Shown here piece by piece: positions 8,010 to 16,903 of a stretch of 29,079 bases of DNA. The notes under the pieces are model-generated. The model did not search any database. It was not told the origin of the DNA and saw only the letters and a program-made list of their open reading frames with translations. The DNA is from JAIXUI01 sp943373175 (GTDB taxonomy: Bacteria; Bacteroidota; Bacteroidia; UBA7662; JAIXUI01). Both the position numbers and the translations under genes were made by a program. The stretch's first letter is position 1. The number at the start of each line of letters is the position of its first letter. The DNA lies in contig CALSBM010000038.1 of NCBI GenBank assembly GCA_943373175.1, positions 1 through 29,079 of the forward strand. Reading direction: 5' to 3'.

Positions 8010-9074
8010 ATGCTAAACGCGGAACAACTATACTTTTTGCGCTCTGCCCTGGCGAGTCGCAAAATCAACTGGAGAGGCCGGAAAAACGTAGGTGATATAC
8101 GCTCAGTGCTCGTCATTCGCATGGATGAAATCGGCGATGTAATCTTGGGTTTGCCTGCCTTATCAGCACTCAGAGCGGCTTTGCAGGGCATTCCTATTAC
8201 CGTTTGGTGCAAACCACTCACCGCCGATTTGTTTCACCACAGCGGCTGTGCGGATGAAGTGGTAACACAGGCCAACAATTTGGCTCGACATTACGACTTG
8301 GTCGTCGATTTACGAGGCACTCGCGAAAGTTTGCGGGTAGCGCTTCGTCTGAAGCCTTTACTCTTACTGGACAGAGGTAGTGTTAGGTTGAAGTATAAAA
8401 TCCGTAAGCAAGTAGGGCAAGTACATGAAACACGGGTAAACTGGGAAGTTCTAACGCCGATTATCGGGCCTGTTCCTGAAAACGACCTTTATCCTTTATT
8501 AATGCCTGGAAACAGGCACGAGCAAACAGCCCGATTGTTTCTTCAGCGAAACGTAATTGAAAAGTTTGTTGTCTTTCACACGGGTGCTAGAAGATTGCTC
8601 CGCCGTTGGTCGATTAGCAAGTTTGCCGCACTTGCAGAAGCATTGCATCAAGAATTTGGGGTAGAAATCGTGTTTGCAGGAAGTGATGACGAACAACGCG
8701 ATATTCAGCGTATTCAGGAACACATATCCTTTCCAACATACAGTTTTGCCGGCAAAGGCAATCTGATGGATTTCGCGGCACTATGTAAGCACGCTAGGCT
8801 GTTCGTGGGCAACGATAGCGGCCCAATGCACATCGCTAGTGCCTGCAGCATACCGGTTCTGGGCTTGTTTGGCCCCGGAATGCCCGATGCTTTTGGCCCT
8901 GCAGGGCCGTTCGTTCGGTACATTCATCATAAACTGCCTTGTCATCCCTGCGACCAGGTACACTGCGTAAGACCTGATAATCCGTGCATCAATCTAATTG
9001 AGTTAGACGAAGTACTCATTCAATGTAGGGAGTTAATCAAAAAAGAAGGGGAAATTTCCGTTGGTGTTGGCTAA
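8010..9074 (+). CDS. Glycosyltransferase family 9 (heptosyltransferase-like)
   Basis: The 354-aa product opens with VLVIRMDEIGDVILGLPALSALRAALQGIPITVWCK. This is the nucleotide-sugar enzyme fold start of GT9 (ADP-heptose:LPS heptosyltransferase type). The C-terminal half has FVVFHTGARRLLRRWSISKFAALAEAL and LFVGNDSGPMHIASACSIPVLGLFGP, the donor-binding signature of the family. A Cys-rich tail (CHPCDQVHCVRPDNPCI) is also common in GT9. The open frame starts at 7845, but that part lies over the divergent flippase gene. The ATG at 8010 leaves a 45-bp divergent spacer and begins close to the conserved fold. It probably adds a sugar to lipopolysaccharide core; the acceptor is unknown. Confidence 0.9.
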   Translation: MLNAEQLYFLRSALASRKINWRGRKNVGDIRSVLVIRMDEIGDVILGLPALSALRAALQGIPITVWCKPLTADLFHHSGCADEVVTQANNLARHYDLVVDLRGTRESLRVALRLKPLLLLDRGSVRLKYKIRKQVGQVHETRVNWEVLTPIIGPVPENDLYPLLMPGNRHEQTARLFLQRNVIEKFVVFHTGARRLLRRWSISKFAALAEALHQEFGVEIVFAGSDDEQRDIQRIQEHISFPTYSFAGKGNLMDFAALCKHARLFVGNDSGPMHIASACSIPVLGLFGPGMPDAFGPAGPFVRYIHHKLPCHPCDQVHCVRPDNPCINLIELDEVLIQCRELIKKEGEISVGVG

Positions 9075-9190
9075 CGTGCAAGGAGTAAAATCAATTCTAT
9101 GAAAAACTACGCTTTAACTCAAACTTTGCAATTCATACAAGTGGTTTTCTGAGCCGGCAGTTAATCTTTAACACATTAACTCCTAAAGCA

Positions 9191-9418
9191 TCAGCAAGTT
9201 TTTGCGCTGAAAGGCAAATTAGAGTCGAAAAAAGAAAAGTTGGAACATTCAAACTGAGTTAAATGCAACTGCTTTAGTCTGGTAATATGACAATTAACCG
9301 ATTCATGTTCATCCAAACAATGAATGCATTGCTTGCACTGAATAGGAAACTCAAAGAGGTAAACAGAGGCCTCGTTGCCTTGTTCATCGTAGTATCCAAA
9401 AGTTCCGTTTAATGCCAT
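9191..9418 (-). CDS. Small cysteine-rich hypothetical protein
   Basis: The 75-aa open frame contains a cluster CKQCIHCLDEHESVNCH plus two more Cys near the C-terminus, which could form a metal site. I recognise no family. The N-terminus MALNGTFGYYDEQGNEASVYLFEF is plausible protein sequence. It stands alone between the GT9 gene, which converges on it, and the tRNA region, with no promoter or RBS that I could identify. It may be real but could be a chance frame. Confidence 0.4.
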   Translation of the reverse strand: MALNGTFGYYDEQGNEASVYLFEFPIQCKQCIHCLDEHESVNCHITRLKQLHLTQFECSNFSFFDSNLPFSAKTC

Positions 9419-9622
9419 TTTGTTACGTTTTATGTGACTACCATGAACTGCGTTCTGTTAACGTTGCTTGTTAATGTGAAGCCATGATAGAAACACGTTT
9501 ACACCTTGGCAATTTCATAAACCAGAGAATATTTCTTGATCAATTGTTTTGAAAATGGGATGAAAATTACGTCAAGCATTTCAGATTCAAGGAACGGCTA
9601 AATAGAAAAGCTCCAAAAAGAA

Positions 9623-9650
9623 AAAAGCCTTTCGGTTATGAAAGGCTTTT
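9623..9650 (-). terminator. Strong hairpin terminator behind tRNA-Val
   Basis: AAAAGCCTTTC (9623-9633) and GAAAGGCTTTT (9640-9650) are perfect complements around a 6-base loop. On the minus strand the stem begins at the last base of the encoded CCA and ends in a T-run, as for a tRNA transcript terminator. The symmetric A/T flanks mean it could work in both directions. Confidence 0.85.
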
Positions 9651-9727
9651 GGTGTTCCCTACTGGATTCGAACCAGTGACCCCTACCCTGTCAAGGTAGT
9701 GCTCTGAACCAACTGAGCTAAGAGAAC
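9650..9727 (-). tRNA. tRNA-Val (anticodon GAC)
   Basis: The minus strand folds into a full cloverleaf. Acceptor stem GTTCTCT pairs with AGGGAAC (one G-U). D stem is GCTC/GAGC. Anticodon stem CTACC/GGTAG encloses loop TTGACAG, giving anticodon GAC, which reads Val codons GUC and GUU. T stem ACTGG/CCAGT encloses TTCGAAT. The discriminator is A, and CCA is encoded at the 3' end (9650-9652). There is no integrase or duplicated tRNA end nearby, so I see no sign of its use as an integration site. Confidence 0.96.
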
Positions 9728-9850
9728 CGTTGCTTGAGGATTGCAAAAGTAGTATTGTCCCTTGATTTGCAAAAACCGAATTCATAATAAACTAAAAAAG
9801 TGTTGACATTGGTTTTATGCCAACACTGGAGATTAGTGCGAACTTGCAAC

Positions 9851-10435
9851 ATGAACTTTCTTGCTCATTTTTATCTGGCCGGTGAAGAACCGGCGTGGAT
9901 AGAAGGTCACTTTTTGGCTGACCATATTCGGGGAAGCAAGTTTACCGGATTGCCTGACGCTTTGATTTTAGGCATCAAACACCACCGGGAGGTGGACGTA
10001 TTCACCGACAATCATTCTTCTCACAAACAAGCACGCGATTTAATCAGATCGGTAATGAGACGGTATTCCGGAGTGGTGGTTGATGTGTTGTTTGATCATT
10101 TTCTTGCCAAACGATGGAACGACCTTCACCCCCAACCCTTAGAAGAATTCAGCCGGAATGTTTACCGCATACTTTCTGAATCAAAGTACATTGAAGGTCG
10201 TCCTGCTTGGGTGTTGCAACACATGGAAACTCAAAATTGGTTGTGCCAGTATCGTGAAATTGAAGGCATAGACCGTGTTATGAGGGGTATGCACCGAAGA
10301 GTTGGACGGGACAACCCGATGGATCAAAGTGCTTTAGTACTTGAGTCAGTTTATTCTGAGCTCGATGCCTGCTTCATTCAGTTTTGGCCTGAATTAGTGC
10401 AGTTTGCTATTGAAAGCAGGAAGAAACTGCTTTAA
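9851..10435 (+). CDS. Acyl carrier protein phosphodiesterase-like (AcpH family)
   Basis: The 194-aa product starts MNFLAHFYLA, the family's characteristic beginning, so I use the ATG at 9851 although the frame is open from 9800. Conserved acidic and histidine residues of the family are present: H6, D24 in FLADHIRG, HH at 44-45 and D49 in IKHHREVD, D53, and D82-H83 in VLFDHFLAKRW. Members (PF04336) resemble HD-domain hydrolases and remove the phosphopantetheine arm from acyl carrier protein in Escherichia coli. Whether this homologue does so is untested. It converges on meaB, and the two coding ends overlap by 42 bp. Confidence 0.88.
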   Translation: MNFLAHFYLAGEEPAWIEGHFLADHIRGSKFTGLPDALILGIKHHREVDVFTDNHSSHKQARDLIRSVMRRYSGVVVDVLFDHFLAKRWNDLHPQPLEEFSRNVYRILSESKYIEGRPAWVLQHMETQNWLCQYREIEGIDRVMRGMHRRVGRDNPMDQSALVLESVYSELDACFIQFWPELVQFAIESRKKLL

Positions 10436-11398
10436 GAGGTGAGCTGCTGCTAATTCTGGGACAAGTGAACCCTCTTTCATGGCCAGTTCTAGCTCGGTTA
10501 GGGTAGTTTCAAATCCGGATTGTTGCCTAAGCCATTGCTCTAATTGTTTTCGCCAGGTTTCGTTGAAGTCGGCTATCAATTGACGATTGCGGTTTTCCTT
10601 CCACCAACCGTTGATTTCAGTTTGAAGGCGATATCGCATCAACATGGCATAGATTTCTTCTAACCCTTCTTCCTTTAATCCTGAGCAAAGTCCTACTTCA
10701 GGTATCCAGCCGGAGGCAGAAGGTGGAAACAAATGCAAGGCGTGGCGATAGTCGGCAGCAGCTCGTTTCGAGGCTTGAAGGTTATCGCCTTCCGCTTTAT
10801 TAATGAAAACAGCGTCGGCCATCTCCATAATTCCGCGTTTAATGCCTTGAAGATCGTCGCCGGCTCCCGCTAGCATGAGCAGTAGAAAAAAATCGGTCAT
10901 GCCATGCACTGCGGTTTCACTTTGCCCAACGCCCACGGTTTCTACGATGATGAAGTCGTAACCTGCTGCCTCACACAACCGCATCACCAGCCTTGTTCTG
11001 GCTGCAACTCCACCGAGTGTAGTGCCGGAAGCAGTAGGACGTATATAGGCTGAAGGATTCACACTCAGGCGGGCCATGCGGGTTTTATCCCCAAGAATAC
11101 TACCACCGCTTCTCTGACTGCTCGGGTCGATAGCAAGAACCGCAACTTTATAGCCTTTGCTCACTAAGAGTTCACCAAATGAATCAATGAAAGTGGATTT
11201 TCCAACTCCCGGCACACCGGTCAACCCGAGGCGGATTGCGTTTTGGCCATAAGGCAAGCATCGTACAAGAAATTCTGTAGTCCATGCCTCGTGCTCCGGC
11301 TTCCGGCTTTCTGCCATGGTAATAGCCTTGCTCAAGGCGGTAATTTCACCCCGAATTAATGCTTCAAACAAGGGTTCAATTTCGGGCAATGATTTCAT
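10394..11398 (-). CDS. meaB: Methylmalonyl-CoA mutase chaperone GTPase MeaB
   Basis: The 334-aa product is a G3E P-loop GTPase with Walker A GVPGVGKS (61-68), then LAIDPSSQRSGGSILGDKTRM and the switch region VETVGVGQSE, all typical of MeaB/ArgK. MeaB guards adenosylcobalamin loading and repair of methylmalonyl-CoA mutase, which is encoded in the same gene train, so the context supports the role. The start overlaps the stop of the upstream 802-aa gene by 4 nt (ATGA). Its 3' end overlaps the converging AcpH-like gene by 42 bp, leaving no room for a separate terminator between them. Confidence 0.95.
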   Translation of the reverse strand: MKSLPEIEPLFEALIRGEITALSKAITMAESRKPEHEAWTTEFLVRCLPYGQNAIRLGLTGVPGVGKSTFIDSFGELLVSKGYKVAVLAIDPSSQRSGGSILGDKTRMARLSVNPSAYIRPTASGTTLGGVAARTRLVMRLCEAAGYDFIIVETVGVGQSETAVHGMTDFFLLLMLAGAGDDLQGIKRGIMEMADAVFINKAEGDNLQASKRAAADYRHALHLFPPSASGWIPEVGLCSGLKEEGLEEIYAMLMRYRLQTEINGWWKENRNRQLIADFNETWRKQLEQWLRQQSGFETTLTELELAMKEGSLVPELAAAHLLKQFLPAFNSKLH

Positions 11399-13803
11399 GG
11401 GCGGTATTTCAGGTACTCAGTCCACGAACTGCATTGAACAAAAGTGGTATTTACCCAGCGATTATCTCGGTAAGACTTCTTTAACGTTTCAAAATGCGCA
11501 TTTACGGGATATTCTTGCCCGGTGCTTAAACCATTGAATCCATCTTTAGGATTATGGTATCGCACTTCGTTATCGCATCGTGCTAACATCGCCAAACTGA
11601 TGGCTTTTTCGTCAGCATCACGAGCTATCATGTACGCCTTAAGGTAGGCTTGTTTGGCTTTACTCAAATCGTAATACCCGGTTTGATTAGGAATACGCAT
11701 GATATTTTGAGCAACTTCGGCGTCAGAGCGACTGAAATTACTTCCAATCCAAGAATTTCCATACCAAGACAGATTGTACCACACATTGCCAAGCTCTATC
11801 CAGTATTGAGCTGCTTTTGGGTCCAAATTCTTGACTTTCTGCATTTCAACAATCCTACTGACTATTTGAGGCTTACTCATGTAAGCAGTATCGCATTCCT
11901 GCTCTGCAAACGGCCCCTTTATCGGACTACAGCAGAACGGATAGTGCCGCATGAACGTAGCGTAAGCTGCACTTTTATCAAACCAGTAGCTTTCCGGTAC
12001 AAGATCCCAAACCTGAAGAGCTAGTTCAGGTTGGTTCATTCTGAATCGTTGTGTACCACTCAAGTCCAGAAGTTTATTTTTATCAAGGTTAAATGACTTC
12101 AACAAATACAACTCCCAAGGCTTACGAAAAGGCTGATCTAACCAGGCAATCAAGCTGTCCGTGTCTTTGGCTTCACCCTTTTCATTCAAAAAGTAAAACA
12201 ACTTATTGGTTGGTGTAGGGGTAACAGGAATAGGATAATGATCTTGCTCGAAAGAAGTGAAGTAAGAGGAAGCGCAAAAGCTCAAAGCACTCTCAAGAAA
12301 CTGCCCTTCTTTCTGATATTTCCAAGCAAGTAGAAGTAGAAACTGATCCTTAAGCGGTGGTAAATCTGGAGATGCTTTAGAAAAGCGATCCAGAAAACGA
12401 AAATGATCATAGAGCGAATCTTCAGCTAAAGTTGAAATCTTCCCACGGTTCAAGATAAAGCTCATGATCCCAATCGCCTTTTGTTGCAAAACGAGCATAG
12501 AATCTGCGCTTCCATCCAATTTCATGTCTCGTAACAGCGCATTTGTATCGTTATACTTGCCATCCATCAAGGCCAAATAGGCCGAAATCGTCATCCAAAA
12601 CGCTCGGCGTTTTATCGATTTTTTTCTGCCCAACGTTTCAAACATTTGCCTTAATTCTTGGGCATACTTACGATCGTCTTTTTGCTGACTTAGCACCACC
12701 CAAGAAGAAAGGCCGCTCAATTGAGGAGTCCACACCCAATCTTCCAACTTATTCAGCTCTCTAATTGCCAAAAGCTCCGTGAATGGGCTATTGGGATTAA
12801 TGGCGATGGCATTCGCCAATTCCACTTTAGCCCTACCTACATTATTCAAGCCCTTCAATAAATACAAACCAAGTTTGTCCTGATCCAATGTAGTTAGCTT
12901 TAGTGATTGAGGAAACTGGGTTCCACTAAACATTTGCCGCGCCAGAGGACGTTTTTCAGGACAATGGAGGAAAATGCGTACCCATTCAAGATCTGCCTCT
13001 GCCAGTGTTTTGGGCTGACGTGAAAGCACAAACGCTTTATGCGCCAATGCCCACCAGTAAATGCAGGTTTGTGTTGGCGCTTTCTGAAGAAAGTATCGGT
13101 CAAACACCCGATTTATATCAGGAAAGTTGCCCATCATACGATTGATGCGGATGGCCTGATACGCTAATCGTAAACGGAGAAAGTTATCCCGAGTTAAGGC
13201 CAAGAGTTTGGATACTTCCAGCGACAATACCCTCAACGCACTGAAATTTCTATTCTGGCCTGTCCAAGGATCTTGATTAGCATCAAGAAACTCCAACTTT
13301 TTGGATAGAAGTAAATACTGAAGCAAATCGGGCTTTCGGAGCTTTCTAACATAAAGAATTAAGTCTGATTTCTGCTCCAATTGACGGGTATATAGAGCGG
13401 AAATGTCCGCTTCTTCTTCCCCAAATGCCCTCAGAAAAAGCTCGGGATCGGTGTCGTAAAGCCAATCATAAATGGCATTGTAGCTGATTTTTCCTTCCAG
13501 ATAATCCACCCACTCCAATGTATTGGCTCGCTTTCCGGCTTCTTCAGACTGTTTGCGGTATGAACTGTCGTTGTAGGGCGTGGAAAGTGCGTCTTCCGGA
13601 TAACGAATAATGCCTTCGTTAAACAACCTGTTGGTCAGATAAAACATGGCTAAACGAGTGTCGGAACCATTTCCGGGATTAAAGAAACGAAAGGTATAGT
13701 CGCCGGGATCCGGGCCAGAGTAACACGCTTCGCCTGGAGCTTTCGGCCAAAAAACTAACGCGAGACTAACGCAAAAGGCCAACCACTTCACGAATCTTAT
13801 CAT
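11395..13803 (-). CDS. Large exported helical protein of unknown function
   Basis: The 802-aa product has an N-terminal signal (FVKWLAFCVSLALVFWP then APGEAC) and is therefore exported. The Cys after GEA could be a lipidation site, though it fits the lipobox poorly. The mature protein begins CYSGPDPGDYTFRFFNP. The rest looks alpha-helical, with repeated L/A/W/Y patterns resembling TPR-type solenoids (LELAVQVWDLVPESYWF; KAQYWIELGNVWYNL-like blocks in the last third). I recognise no named family. It is embedded between the predicted TIM-barrel gene (38-nt overlap at its start) and meaB (4-nt overlap at its end), so it is co-transcribed and probably works with the 368-aa protein at the cell envelope. 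Confidence 0.8.
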   Translation of the reverse strand: MIRFVKWLAFCVSLALVFWPKAPGEACYSGPDPGDYTFRFFNPGNGSDTRLAMFYLTNRLFNEGIIRYPEDALSTPYNDSSYRKQSEEAGKRANTLEWVDYLEGKISYNAIYDWLYDTDPELFLRAFGEEEADISALYTRQLEQKSDLILYVRKLRKPDLLQYLLLSKKLEFLDANQDPWTGQNRNFSALRVLSLEVSKLLALTRDNFLRLRLAYQAIRINRMMGNFPDINRVFDRYFLQKAPTQTCIYWWALAHKAFVLSRQPKTLAEADLEWVRIFLHCPEKRPLARQMFSGTQFPQSLKLTTLDQDKLGLYLLKGLNNVGRAKVELANAIAINPNSPFTELLAIRELNKLEDWVWTPQLSGLSSWVVLSQQKDDRKYAQELRQMFETLGRKKSIKRRAFWMTISAYLALMDGKYNDTNALLRDMKLDGSADSMLVLQQKAIGIMSFILNRGKISTLAEDSLYDHFRFLDRFSKASPDLPPLKDQFLLLLAWKYQKEGQFLESALSFCASSYFTSFEQDHYPIPVTPTPTNKLFYFLNEKGEAKDTDSLIAWLDQPFRKPWELYLLKSFNLDKNKLLDLSGTQRFRMNQPELALQVWDLVPESYWFDKSAAYATFMRHYPFCCSPIKGPFAEQECDTAYMSKPQIVSRIVEMQKVKNLDPKAAQYWIELGNVWYNLSWYGNSWIGSNFSRSDAEVAQNIMRIPNQTGYYDLSKAKQAYLKAYMIARDADEKAISLAMLARCDNEVRYHNPKDGFNGLSTGQEYPVNAHFETLKKSYRDNRWVNTTFVQCSSWTEYLKYRP

Positions 13804-14872
13804 GAGAAAAACGGTTCAAACAAGCGGGTGAAAGATGAAAAAAAGCAACGTTAAGGGTATCCTTACTGAGTAAAGGTCTGGCAAGCCGAACCGCCTCCTT
13901 TATTTGATTGAGTTGAGGAATTTCCAATCTGATTCGGTCTCCTTTTCGTATGAAAAGTCTGCCAATAGCGGTATCCTCCTGAACCTGGTACCAACCGGAA
14001 CGGCCTTCGGGTATCGCAAATCCCCATAGTTCAGGTTTAGGTTCACGAATAATTCCTTTGAAACGACTTTCAGTAAACACTGCTCCCCATTGAAACATGG
14101 GCAATGCTAAATCTACAGGAACCGGATAGGGCTTCAATTTTTTTAGGTATGAAGCCATGAGTGAGGTGTTAAGAATTGAGTTTTCTACATCCGATTCCTG
14201 TACCGGTTCTAAATTGTAAACCATCAACATAAGCCGATCCACCGGCGGAACTCCCATAAGCAACCGATCACGAATCTGGCTTAGCCTGAGTGTGGAAGAA
14301 ATCACCACACCTGACTTGTTCCTCACCACCTCCAGAAACCGGAAGTATTTATCGCGGGTTGAAACTGTCCAATCACAATCAAATTGCAGTTCTTGATACG
14401 GAAACAGCACTAAAGTATCTCCCCAATCTTCATGTCTGCATGTTTGCTTAATCTTCGTCAATACTTTGTCTGCTAAGTTTTCTACTTCAGTGAGCGGGAG
14501 ATAAGTAAAAAGACGATTGGTTAAAAAAACAACCGGGACTGTTTGCTGGCCCCAGGTTTTCACAAATTGCTGATCAGATTCTTCATAACGATTAAACCTG
14601 ATTTCGCCCAGAGGATTGGCCGTATGTATGGGATGCCAATCCACATCAAACAATCGTAAATAAACCCTTTCACCCCCAATCAGTTTCATCCAACTCACCG
14701 TTGCAGGTTCGGCTTCAAGCTGCGTGCGCCAGTAATAAGCCCCAACCCGAACATAATCAGGTTTGGTTTTCTTGCTGAAAGCAAAAAAGCCCGAAACTAT
14801 CCCAATGACAATCAGGAGAAGCAATACCGCCTTTTTTCTCTTTGAATAGGAAGAAAACGGCAGGTTAATCAT
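13766..14872 (-). CDS. Membrane-anchored protein, probable TIM-barrel (glycosidase-like)
   Basis: The 368-aa product has a basic start (SYSKRKK) followed by one hydrophobic anchor (AVLLLLIVIGIVSGFFAF), so the bulk lies outside the inner membrane. Strand-like motifs come in the order of a TIM barrel: VRVGAYYWR, RVYLRLFDVDWH, VPVVFLTNRLF, LQFDCDWTVSTRDKYFRFLEVV, GVVISSTLRLSQIR, LMLMVYNLEP and PVDLALPMFQWGAVF. The D-x-D-W-T stretch after a beta strand resembles the catalytic strand of DUF3142/GH18-like proteins; this is recall, not a search. Its start overlaps the mutase stop by 4 nt and its end overlaps the 802-aa gene by 38 nt. The substrate is unknown. Confidence 0.75.
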   Translation of the reverse strand: MINLPFSSYSKRKKAVLLLLIVIGIVSGFFAFSKKTKPDYVRVGAYYWRTQLEAEPATVSWMKLIGGERVYLRLFDVDWHPIHTANPLGEIRFNRYEESDQQFVKTWGQQTVPVVFLTNRLFTYLPLTEVENLADKVLTKIKQTCRHEDWGDTLVLFPYQELQFDCDWTVSTRDKYFRFLEVVRNKSGVVISSTLRLSQIRDRLLMGVPPVDRLMLMVYNLEPVQESDVENSILNTSLMASYLKKLKPYPVPVDLALPMFQWGAVFTESRFKGIIREPKPELWGFAIPEGRSGWYQVQEDTAIGRLFIRKGDRIRLEIPQLNQIKEAVRLARPLLSKDTLNVAFFHLSPACLNRFSHDKIREVVGLLR

Positions 14873-16902
14873 GCGTTAGATTCCTCCATTAACTGATCAA
14901 GAATCTGGATTGCCGCTTCGGCGATGACAGTTCCAGGGCCAAAAACGGCTTTCACCCCTTGTTGATAGAGGTAAGCATAATCTTGTTGAGGAATCACCCC
15001 ACCTGCGACTACCATGATGTCTTCTCTACCCCACTTTTTTAACTCATGGATGAGCTCCGGAACCAAGGTTTTATGGCCAGCAGCAAGAGAACTTGCTCCA
15101 ACTACATGGACATCGTTTTCTACTGCCATGCGAGCAGCTTCAGCGGGAGTTTGAAAAAGAGGCCCCATGTCCACATCAAATCCGAGGTCTGCAAAGCTGG
15201 TGGCAATCACTTTAGCCCCACGATCATGGCCATCCTGGCCCATTTTTGCAACGAGTATCCGTGGCCTTCTTCCTTCTTCCTCTTCAAACTTGCGGGCTTT
15301 TTCTTGGGCAAGTCCGAAGCTTGCATTACCACTTATTTCTTGAGAATAAACTCCTGATATAGATCGAATTACAGCCTGATAACGTCCATAAACTTTCTCC
15401 ATAGCGTCAGAAATCTCGCCTAAGCTTGCACGATGGCGAGCAGCGATAACCGCCAATTCTAGCAAATTTCCGTCGCCTGTAGAGGCTGCCTGTGTGAGCG
15501 CTGCCAGTGCCTGATTTACAGCCTCCGTGTTTCGAGAAGCTCGGATTTCTGTTAACCGCCGAATCTGACTTTCCCTCACTTTTCCATTGTCAACTTCCAG
15601 TATGTCAATCTTATTCTCTTCTGTTGTTTGGTATCGATTTACACCAACAATTACTTCTTTTCCGGCATCAATGCGTGCTTGCTTTCTTGCGGCAGCTTCT
15701 TCAATCCGCATTTTAGGCAAGCCAGTTTCTATGGCTTTTGCCATTCCTCCCAACGCTTCTACTTCTTCAATAAGTGCCCAAGCGCTATCTGCGAGTTCCG
15801 CAGTTAATCGTTCTACGTATTCAGAACCTCCCCAAGGATCGATGGCCTGGGTGATGGCGGTTTCCTTTTGCAGATACAATTGGGTATTGCGGGCAATACG
15901 AGCGGAAAAATCGGTAGGAAGGGCAATTGCCTCATCCAATGCATTGGTATGCAGCGACTGGGTATGTCCGAGGGCGGCGGCTAAGGCTTCTGTAGTAGTT
16001 CGGGCTACGTTGTTGAATGGGTCTTGTTCTGTTAAGCTCCAACCCGATGTCTGACAATGCGTTCTCAATGCCATCGACTTCGGATTTTTTGGATTGAACT
16101 GCTTGACTATTTTAGCCCAAAGCAGCCTTCCTGCGCGCATTTTTGCGATTTCAGTGAAGTGATTCATGCCAATAGCCCAGAAAAAAGAAAGGCGTGGGGC
16201 AAAATCATCGATGTCTAACCCTGCCGCCAATCCCGTTCGCAAGTATTCTAATCCATCTGCCAAGGTATAAGCCAACTCGATTTCAGCGGTTGCTCCAGCT
16301 TCCTGCATGTGGTAGCCGGAAATAGAAATAGAGTTGAAGCGGGGCATATTACGGGAGGTGTAGGCAAAAATGTCAGCGATAATCCGCATCGAACTCAAGG
16401 GTGGGTAGATGTACGTATTTCGAACCATAAACTCCTTCAGAATATCGTTCTGAATAGTTCCGCTCAACTGCTCTGGTTTAATCCCTTGTTCTTCTGCTGC
16501 TACAATGTAAAAAGCCATGATAGGCAAAACGGCTCCGTTCATGGTCATCGAAACTGACATTTCGCCCAGCGGAATTTGATCGAAGAGGATTTTCATGTCT
16601 TCGACCGAATCAATGGCTACACCTGCCATTCCCACATCACCGGTTACTCGAGGATGGTCCGAATCATATCCACGGTGGGTTGCAAGATCGAACGCTACAG
16701 AGAGCCCCTTTTGTCCCGCAGCGAGGTTGCGTCGGTAAAACGCATTCGACTCTTCCGCCGTTGAAAACCCGGCATACTGACGAACCGTCCACGGTTGCCG
16801 GACGTACATCGAGCCGTAAGGCCCTCTTAAAAAGGGAGGAATTCCGGCACTGAATCCGGCAAGTTCCCTGCTATCGGTTGGGTTGGTTGAAGCTGATTCC
16901 AT
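14869..16902 (-). CDS. mcmA: Methylmalonyl-CoA mutase, large (catalytic) subunit
   Basis: The enzyme interconverts succinyl-CoA and (R)-methylmalonyl-CoA using adenosylcobalamin, in the cytosol. The 677-aa product starts close to the substrate barrel: FLRGPYGSMYVRQPWTVRQYAGF is the CoA/substrate region, followed by GLSVAFDLATHRGYDSDHPRV and SVSMTMNGAVLPIMAF. The C-terminal B12 domain has the DxHxxG motif (D557-G-H559-D-R-G562) with the lower-ligand histidine intact. It is slightly shorter than usual because the N-terminal extension that contacts the small subunit is short. The small subunit gene often found upstream in Bacteroidota is absent here; the preceding gene is a Rieske-like lipoprotein. 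MeaB is encoded downstream in the same gene train. Confidence 0.96.
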   Translation of the reverse strand: MESASTNPTDSRELAGFSAGIPPFLRGPYGSMYVRQPWTVRQYAGFSTAEESNAFYRRNLAAGQKGLSVAFDLATHRGYDSDHPRVTGDVGMAGVAIDSVEDMKILFDQIPLGEMSVSMTMNGAVLPIMAFYIVAAEEQGIKPEQLSGTIQNDILKEFMVRNTYIYPPLSSMRIIADIFAYTSRNMPRFNSISISGYHMQEAGATAEIELAYTLADGLEYLRTGLAAGLDIDDFAPRLSFFWAIGMNHFTEIAKMRAGRLLWAKIVKQFNPKNPKSMALRTHCQTSGWSLTEQDPFNNVARTTTEALAAALGHTQSLHTNALDEAIALPTDFSARIARNTQLYLQKETAITQAIDPWGGSEYVERLTAELADSAWALIEEVEALGGMAKAIETGLPKMRIEEAAARKQARIDAGKEVIVGVNRYQTTEENKIDILEVDNGKVRESQIRRLTEIRASRNTEAVNQALAALTQAASTGDGNLLELAVIAARHRASLGEISDAMEKVYGRYQAVIRSISGVYSQEISGNASFGLAQEKARKFEEEEGRRPRILVAKMGQDGHDRGAKVIATSFADLGFDVDMGPLFQTPAEAARMAVENDVHVVGASSLAAGHKTLVPELIHELKKWGREDIMVVAGGVIPQQDYAYLYQQGVKAVFGPGTVIAEAAIQILDQLMEESNA

Positions 16903-16903
16903 T

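Noticed and set aside
9650..9727. tRNA-Val as an integration site for a genomic island
   Set aside because: No integrase, no duplicated tRNA end and only core genes follow; the accessory region is more than 10 kb away.
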